DNA from: DAOUAJ01 sp034433615
GTDB taxonomy: Bacteria > Chloroflexota > Anaerolineae > DUEN01
Reading direction: 5' to 3'
Assembly: GCA_034433615.1 (NCBI GenBank)
Contig: DAOUAJ010000328.1
Span: 1-14,632 of the forward strand
DNA: 14,632 bases
Shown here: in pieces, positions 7,058 through 14,328 of the stretch
Numbering within the stretch: the first letter of the stretch is position 1
Layout: each line of letters begins with the position of its first letter
Position numbers and translations under genes: made by a program
Notes under the pieces: model-generated
What the model was told of the DNA's origin: nothing
Databases searched by the model: none
Seen by the model: the letters and a program-made list of their open reading frames with translations, nothing else

Positions 7058-7862
7058 TCAGCGGGTGCGCTCTGCCGGCCAATACCAGGTTGTGGTGCCC
7101 CTGTCGCGTACCTCTGGGGGCGGTTCAAGTCGGTCTTTGCTGTTTCGCCCCCTTTTCCCAGCCTCGAAGCCTGAGCAGGGGATGTCTCCAACTCGGGTCG
7201 AGGATCAGGAAGAAGAGGAGGAGGTACAAAGATACAATCAGCGTATGGCTGAAGAATGGGCAGCCAAGCTGGCAGAGGTGGACCAGGTGCTCCGGCAGGC
7301 CCGACAACAGGCCGAAACCCTGGCCCAACAGGCAGAAGCGGAAGGGTATCAGGCCGGCTATGCCAAAGGATATGCCGAAGGGATGGAGATAGGCCGTCAC
7401 GCTCTGGATCAAGAAGTGGCGAATGTGCAGGCTATAGCCCAAGCCGCGGCTCAAGCTCGCCAGGAGCTGCTGGCGAGCCTGGAAGGTGAAGTCGTTGCCC
7501 TGGCCCTGGCCATTGCCAAAAAGATCATCGGCGAGGAGGCTGCGCGCAACGGGGATGTGATCGCCTACACGGTGCAAAAAGCAATCCGCCAGTTGGGGCA
7601 GCGCAGTTCGTACCGCATCCGACTGAACCCGCAGGATGCTCAGCATCTGATTGAGCGATGGAAAACAGCAGAGGCCCTGGGAGGAGCGGAATGGGAGCTG
7701 GTGCCTGATGAGCGGATTTCGCCCGGCGGGTGCATTCTGGAAAGCGGCGCGGGGAGTGTGGACGCCCGCCTCGACGTCCAGTTCGACCTGATTCAGAAAG
7801 CATTCCTGGAAGCCCAGGAGGCCGTAGCGATACAGGAGTTGCCAGGTGGCTCTGAAGGTTGA
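7050..7862 (+). CDS. fliH: Flagellar assembly protein FliH
   Basis: Peripheral stator of the flagellar export ATPase; it binds FliI and links it to the C-ring. It is 270 residues with a poorly conserved N-terminus (about 1-60), an acidic run DQEEEEEV, then a long coiled coil. Five glycines every fourth residue at 99, 103, 107, 111 and 115 form the GxxxG repeat typical of FliH. The C-terminal domain resembles the V/F-type ATPase E/delta-like fold, with LALAIAKKIIG, IRLNPQDA and SPGGCILES. The start is a TTG at 7050, supported by AGGAGG 6 bases upstream (7038-7043); the gene overlaps fliG by 8 bases and fliI by 17, so the three are translationally coupled. Confidence 0.94.
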   Translation: MSNQRVRSAGQYQVVVPLSRTSGGGSSRSLLFRPLFPASKPEQGMSPTRVEDQEEEEEVQRYNQRMAEEWAAKLAEVDQVLRQARQQAETLAQQAEAEGYQAGYAKGYAEGMEIGRHALDQEVANVQAIAQAAAQARQELLASLEGEVVALALAIAKKIIGEEAARNGDVIAYTVQKAIRQLGQRSSYRIRLNPQDAQHLIERWKTAEALGGAEWELVPDERISPGGCILESGAGSVDARLDVQFDLIQKAFLEAQEAVAIQELPGGSEG

Positions 7863-9171
7863 CTTGCGCAAGTACCATGACATCCTGTCCGAGTTGACGC
7901 TGGTACGCTGCCGGGGGCAGGTAATTCAGGTGATCGGGCTGACCATTGAGGCGGAAGGGCTGGCCACTCAACTGGGCGAATTATGTCAGGTCTACCCTGC
8001 CAGCAGTGAGAAGCCAATGGTAGCTGAGGTGGTCGGATTCCGGTCGGACCGAACTCTGTTGATGCCACTGGGAGAGATGGATGGCATCCAACCAGGCAGT
8101 CCGGTCATCGCCAGCGGGGCTCACTTTACCATTCCGCTTGGCCCTCAGTTGTTGGGGCGGGTGATTGACGGGTTGGGGAATCCTCTCGACGGCAAAGGTC
8201 CCTTAGTGGGGGTGCACCGATCGCCTCTGGCTAACACAGCACCCCATCCGCTGCGTCGTCGTGCGATCTCTGAACCACTGGCGACGGGGGTTCGTGCTAT
8301 TGATGGTTTGTTGACATGTGGCAAAGGGCAGCGCATCGGGATATTCGCCGGCAGCGGCGTGGGCAAGAGCACCTTGCTCAGCATGATCGCCCGCCATGCT
8401 GCCTCTGATGTCAGTGTGATCGCGCTGATCGGCGAACGCGGCCGTGAAGTGCGAGAGTTCGTCGAGCTGAACCTGGGGCTGGAAGGCCTGGCGCGTTCCG
8501 TGGTCGTCGTCTCCACGTCCGACCATCCGCCGCTGATTCGCATCAAGGGGGCGTGGACGGCTACCGCCATTGCCGAGTATTTCCGGGATCAAGGGATGGA
8601 CGTGACCTTCATGATGGACTCGGTGACCCGCTTTGCGATGGCCCAGCGAGAGGTGGGGCTGGCCATCGGCGAGCCTCCGGCGGTGAAGGCCTACCCGCCT
8701 TCAGTATTTACACTCTTACCTAAGTTGATGGAGCGGACGGGCGCTGGCGAGAAGGGAACCATCACCGGCTTCTACACTGTCCTGGTAGAGTCGGACGACC
8801 TGACCGAGCCCATCACTGACACGGTGCGGAGCATTCTGGATGGCCACATCGTGCTGAGTCGCTCCCTTGCAGCCGAGAATCATTATCCGGCGATTGACAT
8901 TCTCCAGAGTGTCAGTCGCTTGATGCCAAATATCACACGCCCTGAACACCAACAGGCGGCCGGTCGGTTACGGGAGGCCCTGGCGACTTACGAACGGGCG
9001 CGCGATCTGATCAACATCGGAGCTTATGTGGCCGGCAGCAATCCGCAGATTGATCATGCTTTGACGATGCTGCCCCAAATTCAGAGCTTTCTGCGCCAGA
9101 ATGCAGATGAGGTGACCTCGCTGGAGCAATCTATCGCTCAATTGATGCAGATGTTTCCACCTGGGAAGTAG
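7846..9171 (+). CDS. fliI: Flagellum-specific ATPase FliI
   Basis: Cytoplasmic ATPase that energises the flagellar type III export machine, homologous to the F1 beta subunit. It is 441 residues, typical for FliI. The Walker A motif GSGVGKST lies at 169-176 (K174), the catalytic Glu is in GERGREV (E197), and the Walker B strand ends in MMDSVTR (D258). GEPPAVKAYPPSVF, which follows, is characteristic of the FliI/type III ATPase family rather than of F1 subunits. The start is a GTG at 7846 with AGGAG 8 bases upstream, inside the end of fliH. Downstream, 43 bases separate it from fliJ. Confidence 0.98.
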   Translation: MALKVDLRKYHDILSELTLVRCRGQVIQVIGLTIEAEGLATQLGELCQVYPASSEKPMVAEVVGFRSDRTLLMPLGEMDGIQPGSPVIASGAHFTIPLGPQLLGRVIDGLGNPLDGKGPLVGVHRSPLANTAPHPLRRRAISEPLATGVRAIDGLLTCGKGQRIGIFAGSGVGKSTLLSMIARHAASDVSVIALIGERGREVREFVELNLGLEGLARSVVVVSTSDHPPLIRIKGAWTATAIAEYFRDQGMDVTFMMDSVTRFAMAQREVGLAIGEPPAVKAYPPSVFTLLPKLMERTGAGEKGTITGFYTVLVESDDLTEPITDTVRSILDGHIVLSRSLAAENHYPAIDILQSVSRLMPNITRPEHQQAAGRLREALATYERARDLINIGAYVAGSNPQIDHALTMLPQIQSFLRQNADEVTSLEQSIAQLMQMFPPGK

Positions 9172-9214
9172 GAAAAGCGGGTTTTCGGAGCTTGTACCCG
9201 TCAGGGTGAAAGAT

Positions 9215-9667
9215 ATGGGTAAGCACCGTTTTAGTCTTGAGCCGGTTTTGTCCTACCGTGAGTCGTTGGTAGAGATTCGTGAGATGGAGCTGGCTGAGGC
9301 GGTTAAGGTTCAGAGGCGGGCAGAGGATGTGTTAAGGGCTTTGCAGGAGGAGCGATGGCGTGTTTTGAAAGAAATGCGCCACCTTCGCCAGGCCTCTCGG
9401 CTGGATCAACTGGATCTGCTGGTCGCAGAGTCTTACCTCACCCGGCTGGAGGCCGATCTGGTGTCCCAGGCTACTGTGGTGCAGGAGCTGGCGCAGCGCA
9501 CCGAGGAACATCGGGCAGCTCTGAGCACGGCGCTGAAAGACAAGAAGAAGCTCGAACGCCTGAAAGAGCACGAACAGCAGCGCCACGCCCGCGAGGAATC
9601 CCTGGCGGAGCAGGGAACTATAGACGAGCTAAACACAAGCCGATACAACCGACGAAGGGTGATTTGA
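9215..9667 (+). CDS. fliJ: Flagellar export protein FliJ
   Basis: Small coiled-coil stalk protein of the export ATPase; it fits in the FliI ring and helps deliver substrates. It is 150 residues from ATG 9215, the typical size, almost entirely charged helical sequence. The opening RFSLEPVLSYRESL matches the family's usual start (Arg-Phe-x-Leu-x-Pro-Val-Leu). An upstream in-frame GTG at 9206 would add three residues, but AGGG at 9203-9206 is well placed for the ATG and the usual N-terminus begins close to Arg-Phe. It lies between fliI and the transglycosylase gene, which begins four bases later. Confidence 0.93.
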   Translation: MGKHRFSLEPVLSYRESLVEIREMELAEAVKVQRRAEDVLRALQEERWRVLKEMRHLRQASRLDQLDLLVAESYLTRLEADLVSQATVVQELAQRTEEHRAALSTALKDKKKLERLKEHEQQRHAREESLAEQGTIDELNTSRYNRRRVI

Positions 9668-9671
9668 CACG

Positions 9672-10208
9672 ATGGATGGAGTGGTCGTTCCAATTCAGAT
9701 GGAGTTCACCGTAGCTCGCATCCAGGCCACCATTTTGCAGCGGATAGTTGAGCGACTGGCCCAACGCGGCCGGCTCATATCATCAAGGAGCGGTTTTGTC
9801 CCATTGACCGGGAAAGACCCTTCCCGGTTCGATGCTTTGATCGAGGCGGCGGCCCGACGGCATGGCCTGTCAGCCGATCTGATCAAAGCTGTTATTCGAG
9901 CGGAGTCGAACTTTGACCCTACAGCGATCTCGACTGCGGGGGCGAAGGGGCTAATGCAGCTCATGGATGCTACCGCAGCAGAGCTGGGGGTTAAGGATAG
10001 CTTCGACCCGGCCCAGAATATCGAGGGAGGGGCCGCCTACCTGCGGCAGATGCTCGACCGTTACGGCCAGGTATCGCTGGCCCTGGCAGCTTACAACGCC
10101 GGGCCGGGCGCTGTGGACCGTTACGCGGGCATCCCCCCTTATGCTGAGACGCAGACCTACGTCCGCCGGGTGTTACAGGCCATAGGGGCGAGTGAGTGGC
10201 AGGCATAG
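9672..10208 (+). CDS. Lytic transglycosylase, soluble Slt type, without signal peptide
   Basis: Predicted peptidoglycan lyase of 178 residues. The Slt catalytic domain spans about 53-172: the catalytic Glu is E78 in IRAESNFDP, followed by AKGLMQLM, the ENIEGG-like QNIEGGAAYL and LALAAYNAGPGAVDRY. The N-terminal 50 residues are amphipathic and contain no hydrophobic Sec signal, so export would need another route; the flagellar type III system is the obvious candidate given its neighbours. ATG 9672 has GAAGGG upstream at a slightly long distance; ATG 9676 is out of frame. It sits between fliJ and flgB with gaps of 4 and 15 bases, which suggests a job in opening the wall for the rod, as FlgJ does in Proteobacteria. 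That role is inference; the enzyme family is clear. Confidence 0.94.
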   Translation: MDGVVVPIQMEFTVARIQATILQRIVERLAQRGRLISSRSGFVPLTGKDPSRFDALIEAAARRHGLSADLIKAVIRAESNFDPTAISTAGAKGLMQLMDATAAELGVKDSFDPAQNIEGGAAYLRQMLDRYGQVSLALAAYNAGPGAVDRYAGIPPYAETQTYVRRVLQAIGASEWQA

Positions 10209-10223
10209 TGAAGGAAGGGCAGA

Positions 10224-10652
10224 ATGAAAGTCTTTTTGGGGGATACTACCAGCATTCTTTTGCAGAAAGCTCTGACGGGGCTTTCACTACGTCAGCAAGC
10301 GGTCAGCAATAATCTGGCCAACCTGGATACGCCAGGGTTCAAGGCTTCGGAGGTGGTTTTTGAATCCGAACTCCGGCGCGCACTAGAAGCGGCGCAGAAG
10401 CAGCCGGTTGCTCTCAACGTCACCCACCCGGAGCATCTTAAGGCCCCATCAGACCCTGTGCCATATCTGGCTGTGCAACCGGTGATCCGAGAACGTACCG
10501 ACACGACGTTCCGTGCTGACGGCAATAACGTGGACATAGAGCGAGAGATGGTCACTCTGACAGAAACGGCCATCCTGTATCAAGCCTCAGCTCAGATTGT
10601 TGCCCGTAAGATGGCCCTGCTGAGAGCCATCATCACTGAGGGGCGTAAGTGA
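10224..10652 (+). CDS. flgB: Flagellar basal-body proximal rod protein FlgB
   Basis: Proximal rod subunit, 142 residues, usual length. The rod signature NNLANLDTPGFK is at 29-40 and the C-terminal half has DGNNVDIEREM with a helix resembling other FlgB proteins, ending near ARKMALLRAIITEG. ATG 10224 is preceded by GAAGGAAGGG. The gene is usually directly upstream of flgC; here it follows the transglycosylase and lies about 6.2 kb downstream of flgC, although on the same strand and probably in the same unit. FlgB can be told from FlgC by the LDTPGFK form of the motif and by the DGNNVD segment. Confidence 0.96.
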   Translation: MKVFLGDTTSILLQKALTGLSLRQQAVSNNLANLDTPGFKASEVVFESELRRALEAAQKQPVALNVTHPEHLKAPSDPVPYLAVQPVIRERTDTTFRADGNNVDIEREMVTLTETAILYQASAQIVARKMALLRAIITEGRK

Positions 10653-10665
10653 ATCGGAATGTAGC

Positions 10666-13600
10666 GTGAGGGAGCAGAGAGCTTCGGTGTCTCTGGGATG
10701 GCTCTTAAAGTTGAGCGGATCTTCCCTGGCCTATCGGTTAAGACAGGCATGGATCGTCATGTTGCTATGCCTGGGGATTTCGATCAAAGCCCTGGCTCAG
10801 GAAGCGTCAGTTCTCACATTGACGGTTCAGGCTGTGACACCGTCCAGGTTGGTGGTACACGATACGGTCGTGACGGCTGCTACCCCTGGCCAGCCTCATG
10901 ATGCTGATCCTATCCTGTCCGCTTCGGTGCAATCGGTCATTTTGCTCCAGTTTGACCTGAGGGAGTTGCCAGTAGGAGCTGATGTGTTAACCGCCAGTCT
11001 AGAGTTGTGGACCGATAGTCGCAGTGCGCCGTTACCGCTTGACGTGACGGCTTACTCGCTGGCGCGGCCCTGGAGCGAGGGGGCTACCTGGCTGACCGCC
11101 GCGCCGGGCGTGCTCTGGGAACGGCCAGGTGCCGCGGGAGATACGGATCGCGGAGACGCGCTGAGCCGCCAGCGGCTGGACAAGGTGGGACGTTGGTACG
11201 GGTGGGACGTTACGGACGCGGTGCGCCAGTGGTTGATGCAACCGGGCCCCAGCACCCTGACGGGTACAAGCTTTCAGGTGATGCTCGCAGCGGACAGGGG
11301 AGACGTGGAGTATTACCTGGTCAGCTCGGAATGGCGTGAATTCGCCAAACGCCCGCGGCTGATCGTGCACTACCGCTTGCCCGTGCAGACGGTCCAGGTC
11401 AGCGGTCAAGCGAATGCCCCGTTCGCCTCCAGTAAGGATCGCTTTCCGGCGATGCCCTACGTTATGTATGACTGGCGTAACCGAAACTGGCAGGCGGAGC
11501 TGCCCCAACGGGGGCCTGTCGGCAGCCACATAGAGTTCACGTGGGAGGAGGTCAACCCGGCGCGCGGCCGCTTTGATTGGTCCCGATATGACAACTATCT
11601 GCGCACCGCCCGAACGCAATGGGTGACCCTGGCCGATGGCTCCCTGGCCCCCAAGCCGGTCATGTTCACCCTGATGCTGGCAGGGAGTGGGGAGGCCGGG
11701 CGGTTCAAAGATTTCACACCCGCGTGGGTCTACAACGAGATGGGGGACCGGCCGCTGCTAGACGGGCGTCCCGTTGGGTACGTCGTCCAGCCGGAAAAAT
11801 GCCATCCGGCCGCGGTGCCGCTCTATGGGGACCCGACATGGCAGGCCGCCCTGGCTGCTACCATTGCCGCTTTTGGTGCTCGCTACGACGGCGATCCACA
11901 AGTAGCCGGGATCTGGATCGGCGCGGGTCTGGACGATGAGACGCAGCCTGCTAAGATCGTGGGATCGTGCGATTACCCGGCCCGGTTGGAGCAACTCATG
12001 GGCTGTGATGCGTACATGAAATTCCTGGAGCGGTTGATGGGGTGGTATGCAGCCGCCTTCCCGCACAAGCCGCTATGGATTCAGGCCGCTCCTGCCGCCT
12101 GTGCGGAACGTTCTGGCGCCTGGTCGCGACGCCGGATCATGTCCCAGGCGGCCGCGCTAGGCATCGGCTACAAAGCGAACGCCCTTCTGCCAGACCTCGC
12201 GGATGCTGTGGGGTATCTGGAGAGTGCCGGCTGGCAGAAGATGGACACAGCGGATCGTTATGCAGGGCAGCTCCCCATCGCTTTTGAGCCTGCCTTCAGC
12301 GAGCCGGTTGGAGAGAACGATCCGGTCGAATACGCTTACTGGATGGTTCACAACGCGTTGGCCCACCATGCGAGCTTTATTGACCTGCAGCCTGAGTGGT
12401 TGGATGACCTGGACAAGGTACCTGAGGTCTGGTCTGCAGTGCAAGATAGCCTGGGTCGGACGGCTGCCAGCGCACCGGCGGTGTGGGTGGTGCTACGCGA
12501 TGCAGAGTGTGAGCTGGTGATGTGGCCCAATAGTGGCAGCGGCTGTGAGCCGGGGGATTGGGATTTCTACCTGCGTCGCCCCGAGAATTTGCCGGGCAAT
12601 GGTACCGTACACCTTCGTGAGTCAGATCTGCCGGCTGCTGCGGCTATGCAGCCGTACGGGAGACATGCCCGTCGTACAGACGAGGCGAGCGGCAACATGT
12701 TTATGTCCTTCGACGTGGACAATCGCTGGCAGTTTGCTGGCCAGCTTCCTGCCGCGGCCGGTGGCCGCGCCCGCTACGAGGTGAGCGTCTGCTATCTCGA
12801 CGAGGGGATGGATACCTGGCGTCTGGAGTATCGGGATTCCCAGGGGGTGCTTCGCCAGGCGACAGTGAACAAGGGAGATTCACACCGATGGCGGCAGGTG
12901 ACCTGGACCCTGGACGATCTCTCGTTGACGGATGCAATGCCGGGGAGGACGGATTTTCGCTTGAACTCGGCAGGGGACGGCGATGACGTGTTTCACAAGG
13001 TGACTGTGCGAGGCGTGTGGGTTGCGGTTGCCACCCCCACCCCTTCATCTGCTTCTACGCCGACGCCCACGTTCGATGCTACGGCGACCGTGGCGCCCAG
13101 CCCAACGTTCACCCCTACGCCGGCCGAGGCAGCGACGGAGCCGCCTACGCCCACTGCCACCCCGACGCCTACGCCCACTGCTACGGAGGCGGTAACGCCC
13201 ACTCCAACGGCTGTCCCCGCTACGCCCACCGTTGCGCCGACGCCATCACCCGAGGTCACGGTGACAGTGACCCCCGGCTTTGCGCCCACGTCAACGCCGT
13301 CTGCGGCCCAGGCCGACGCCGTGTTCTCGGAGCCGCTGGCTCTGACCCCGACGACGGTGCCTACTGCGCGCGGAGATTCCCCCGTTCGCGCAACAACGCC
13401 TGGCCTGCCGTCTCGCATCCTGGCCAAGATCGAGGCCTTGTGGCCATCGGGGCCTCAACGCGTGAGCGCAAGGGTTTATCTGTTCGCCGACCAGTCTCTG
13501 ATCCCGCCGCCGTGCGGTTGGGAGCCGACGGTTCGCCTCTGGGGAGCCGCCCGGAACGCGCCGGCGCGGCTGCTGGGCGTAGGACAGAAGAGGATGGTCG

Positions 13601-14217
13601 AAGATAAGGGGCGCCGCTTCCCGGCCTGGGATTTTATGGGGCTGGACGTGGGTGCTCTCGGTGGGGCAGGGACGCCGATGCACTTCTTTGCCTCGGTAGA
13701 CGGCGTGAATACGGTGCACAATGTGGTGTCTATCGGCCAGGATGTGCGTACGCTCAACGTGGCGGAGTCTGAGCCGACCGGCCTGGTGCGGGCGCCTCAG
13801 ACGCAAGTGGATGCCATCATCAACATCCTGTGGCCCCACGACGGGGTGCCGGTCGCGCAGGCAGAGCGAGCTAACCTGACAGCGACGATCTTTGCGGCAG
13901 GCACCCGGCTGGCTTTTCCTGCCGGCATGTCGTGGACGCCGACGGTTCGGCTGCATTGGGCCGTTAACGATATGGTAGACGGGACAGGCGGGACGGGGAT
14001 AATCGGCTCCCCGCGGGAGGTGTCCAGGAACGGAATTCGTTACCTCGTTTGGGATTTCAACAACGTGAACGTCAGCGCGGCGCGCAACCCGGACAACCGG
14101 ATGGTCTTCTGGTTAAGCGTTGACGGTGCCGAGACGCATTCGTCCGTGTGGGTTCACAGCGTGGACGGCCGTCCTATCTTGCTGACGGCTGACCTGCCGG
14201 CGGCGAGTTGTCAATGA
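10666..14217 (+). CDS. Large secreted multidomain glycosidase-like protein
   Basis: Protein of 1183 residues, not recognised as a named family. A signal peptide fits residues 1-44: Arg24/Arg26, hydrophobic core 28-40, and ALA-Q cleavage. Residues about 46-240 resemble a DNRLRE beta-sandwich (RPWSEGATW, WDVTDAV). About 262-600 looks like a TIM-barrel glycosidase with FTWEEVNP; candidate catalytic acids are E425 in LDDETQP and E541 in IAFEPAF, both only positional guesses. A second beta-sandwich (about 645-785) precedes a Thr/Pro linker (about 788-895). Two related C-terminal domains follow at about 914-1030 and 1047-1170. The GTG at 10666 starts 13 bases after flgB with a weak ribosome-binding site; no better start keeps the full signal peptide. 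It is probably surface-bound or extracellular; substrate unknown. Confidence 0.85.
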   Translation: MREQRASVSLGWLLKLSGSSLAYRLRQAWIVMLLCLGISIKALAQEASVLTLTVQAVTPSRLVVHDTVVTAATPGQPHDADPILSASVQSVILLQFDLRELPVGADVLTASLELWTDSRSAPLPLDVTAYSLARPWSEGATWLTAAPGVLWERPGAAGDTDRGDALSRQRLDKVGRWYGWDVTDAVRQWLMQPGPSTLTGTSFQVMLAADRGDVEYYLVSSEWREFAKRPRLIVHYRLPVQTVQVSGQANAPFASSKDRFPAMPYVMYDWRNRNWQAELPQRGPVGSHIEFTWEEVNPARGRFDWSRYDNYLRTARTQWVTLADGSLAPKPVMFTLMLAGSGEAGRFKDFTPAWVYNEMGDRPLLDGRPVGYVVQPEKCHPAAVPLYGDPTWQAALAATIAAFGARYDGDPQVAGIWIGAGLDDETQPAKIVGSCDYPARLEQLMGCDAYMKFLERLMGWYAAAFPHKPLWIQAAPAACAERSGAWSRRRIMSQAAALGIGYKANALLPDLADAVGYLESAGWQKMDTADRYAGQLPIAFEPAFSEPVGENDPVEYAYWMVHNALAHHASFIDLQPEWLDDLDKVPEVWSAVQDSLGRTAASAPAVWVVLRDAECELVMWPNSGSGCEPGDWDFYLRRPENLPGNGTVHLRESDLPAAAAMQPYGRHARRTDEASGNMFMSFDVDNRWQFAGQLPAAAGGRARYEVSVCYLDEGMDTWRLEYRDSQGVLRQATVNKGDSHRWRQVTWTLDDLSLTDAMPGRTDFRLNSAGDGDDVFHKVTVRGVWVAVATPTPSSASTPTPTFDATATVAPSPTFTPTPAEAATEPPTPTATPTPTPTATEAVTPTPTAVPATPTVAPTPSPEVTVTVTPGFAPTSTPSAAQADAVFSEPLALTPTTVPTARGDSPVRATTPGLPSRILAKIEALWPSGPQRVSARVYLFADQSLIPPPCGWEPTVRLWGAARNAPARLLGVGQKRMVEDKGRRFPAWDFMGLDVGALGGAGTPMHFFASVDGVNTVHNVVSIGQDVRTLNVAESEPTGLVRAPQTQVDAIINILWPHDGVPVAQAERANLTATIFAAGTRLAFPAGMSWTPTVRLHWAVNDMVDGTGGTGIIGSPREVSRNGIRYLVWDFNNVNVSAARNPDNRMVFWLSVDGAETHSSVWVHSVDGRPILLTADLPAASCQ
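13030..13245 (+). repeat. Low-complexity repeat encoding the Thr/Pro-rich linker
   Basis: Degenerate copies of CTACGCCCAC and similar units encode alternating Thr-Pro and Ala. The clearest copy pair is CCTACGCCCACTGC at 13144-13157 and 13168-13181, a 24-base period. Such linkers are common between domains of secreted enzymes in Chloroflexota-like genomes. The opposite strand is open here and would encode an artificial Gly-Val repeat. Confidence 0.8.
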
Positions 14218-14262
14218 TGCTCGCATTGAAAGGGGGTGGTGACCCGGCGTGGAAGCATGAGC

Positions 14263-14283
14263 GTGAGGTGTGAAACGTGAAAA
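14263..14283. repeat. Three degenerate tandem 7-mers of the GTGAAAC type
   Basis: GTGAGGT, GTGAAAC and GTGAAAA follow each other in the 111-base gap between the large secreted protein and the next gene. The 7-base period matches the ACACGYA array after the glycosidase gene, though the sequence differs. The gap contains only a 4-bp hairpin (14234-14245) and no visible terminator, so transcription may continue. Confidence 0.45.
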
Positions 14284-14311
14284 GATGGTGACTCGCAGTG
14301 TATCGTACCTC

Positions 14312-14322
14312 AGGAAGGAAGG
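14312..14322 (+). promoter_or_regulatory. Ribosome-binding site of the last gene
   Basis: AGGAAGGAAGG lies 6 bases before ATG 14329 and only 2 bases before the out-of-frame ATG 14325, so it supports the 14329 start. The frame from 14325 closes after about 33 codons. Confidence 0.7.
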
Positions 14323-14328
14323 TAATGC

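Noticed and set aside
7125..7883. Minus-strand frame of 252 codons opposite fliH
   Set aside because: It lies entirely over fliH, which has clear family features and a good ribosome-binding site; no domain is visible in the antisense frame.
9179..9201. CGGGT...ACCCG hairpin after fliI as a terminator
   Set aside because: The stem is only 5 bp with a loop of about 12 bases and no T run follows; fliJ continues the operon directly.
12993..13427. Minus-strand frame encoding a Gly-Val repeat protein
   Set aside because: It is the reverse complement of the Thr/Pro linker repeat, whose plus-strand reading sits inside a coherent secreted protein.
14234..14245. GGGT-GGTG-ACCC hairpin after the large secreted protein as a terminator
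   Set aside because: A 4-bp stem without a following T run is too weak to support a terminator.
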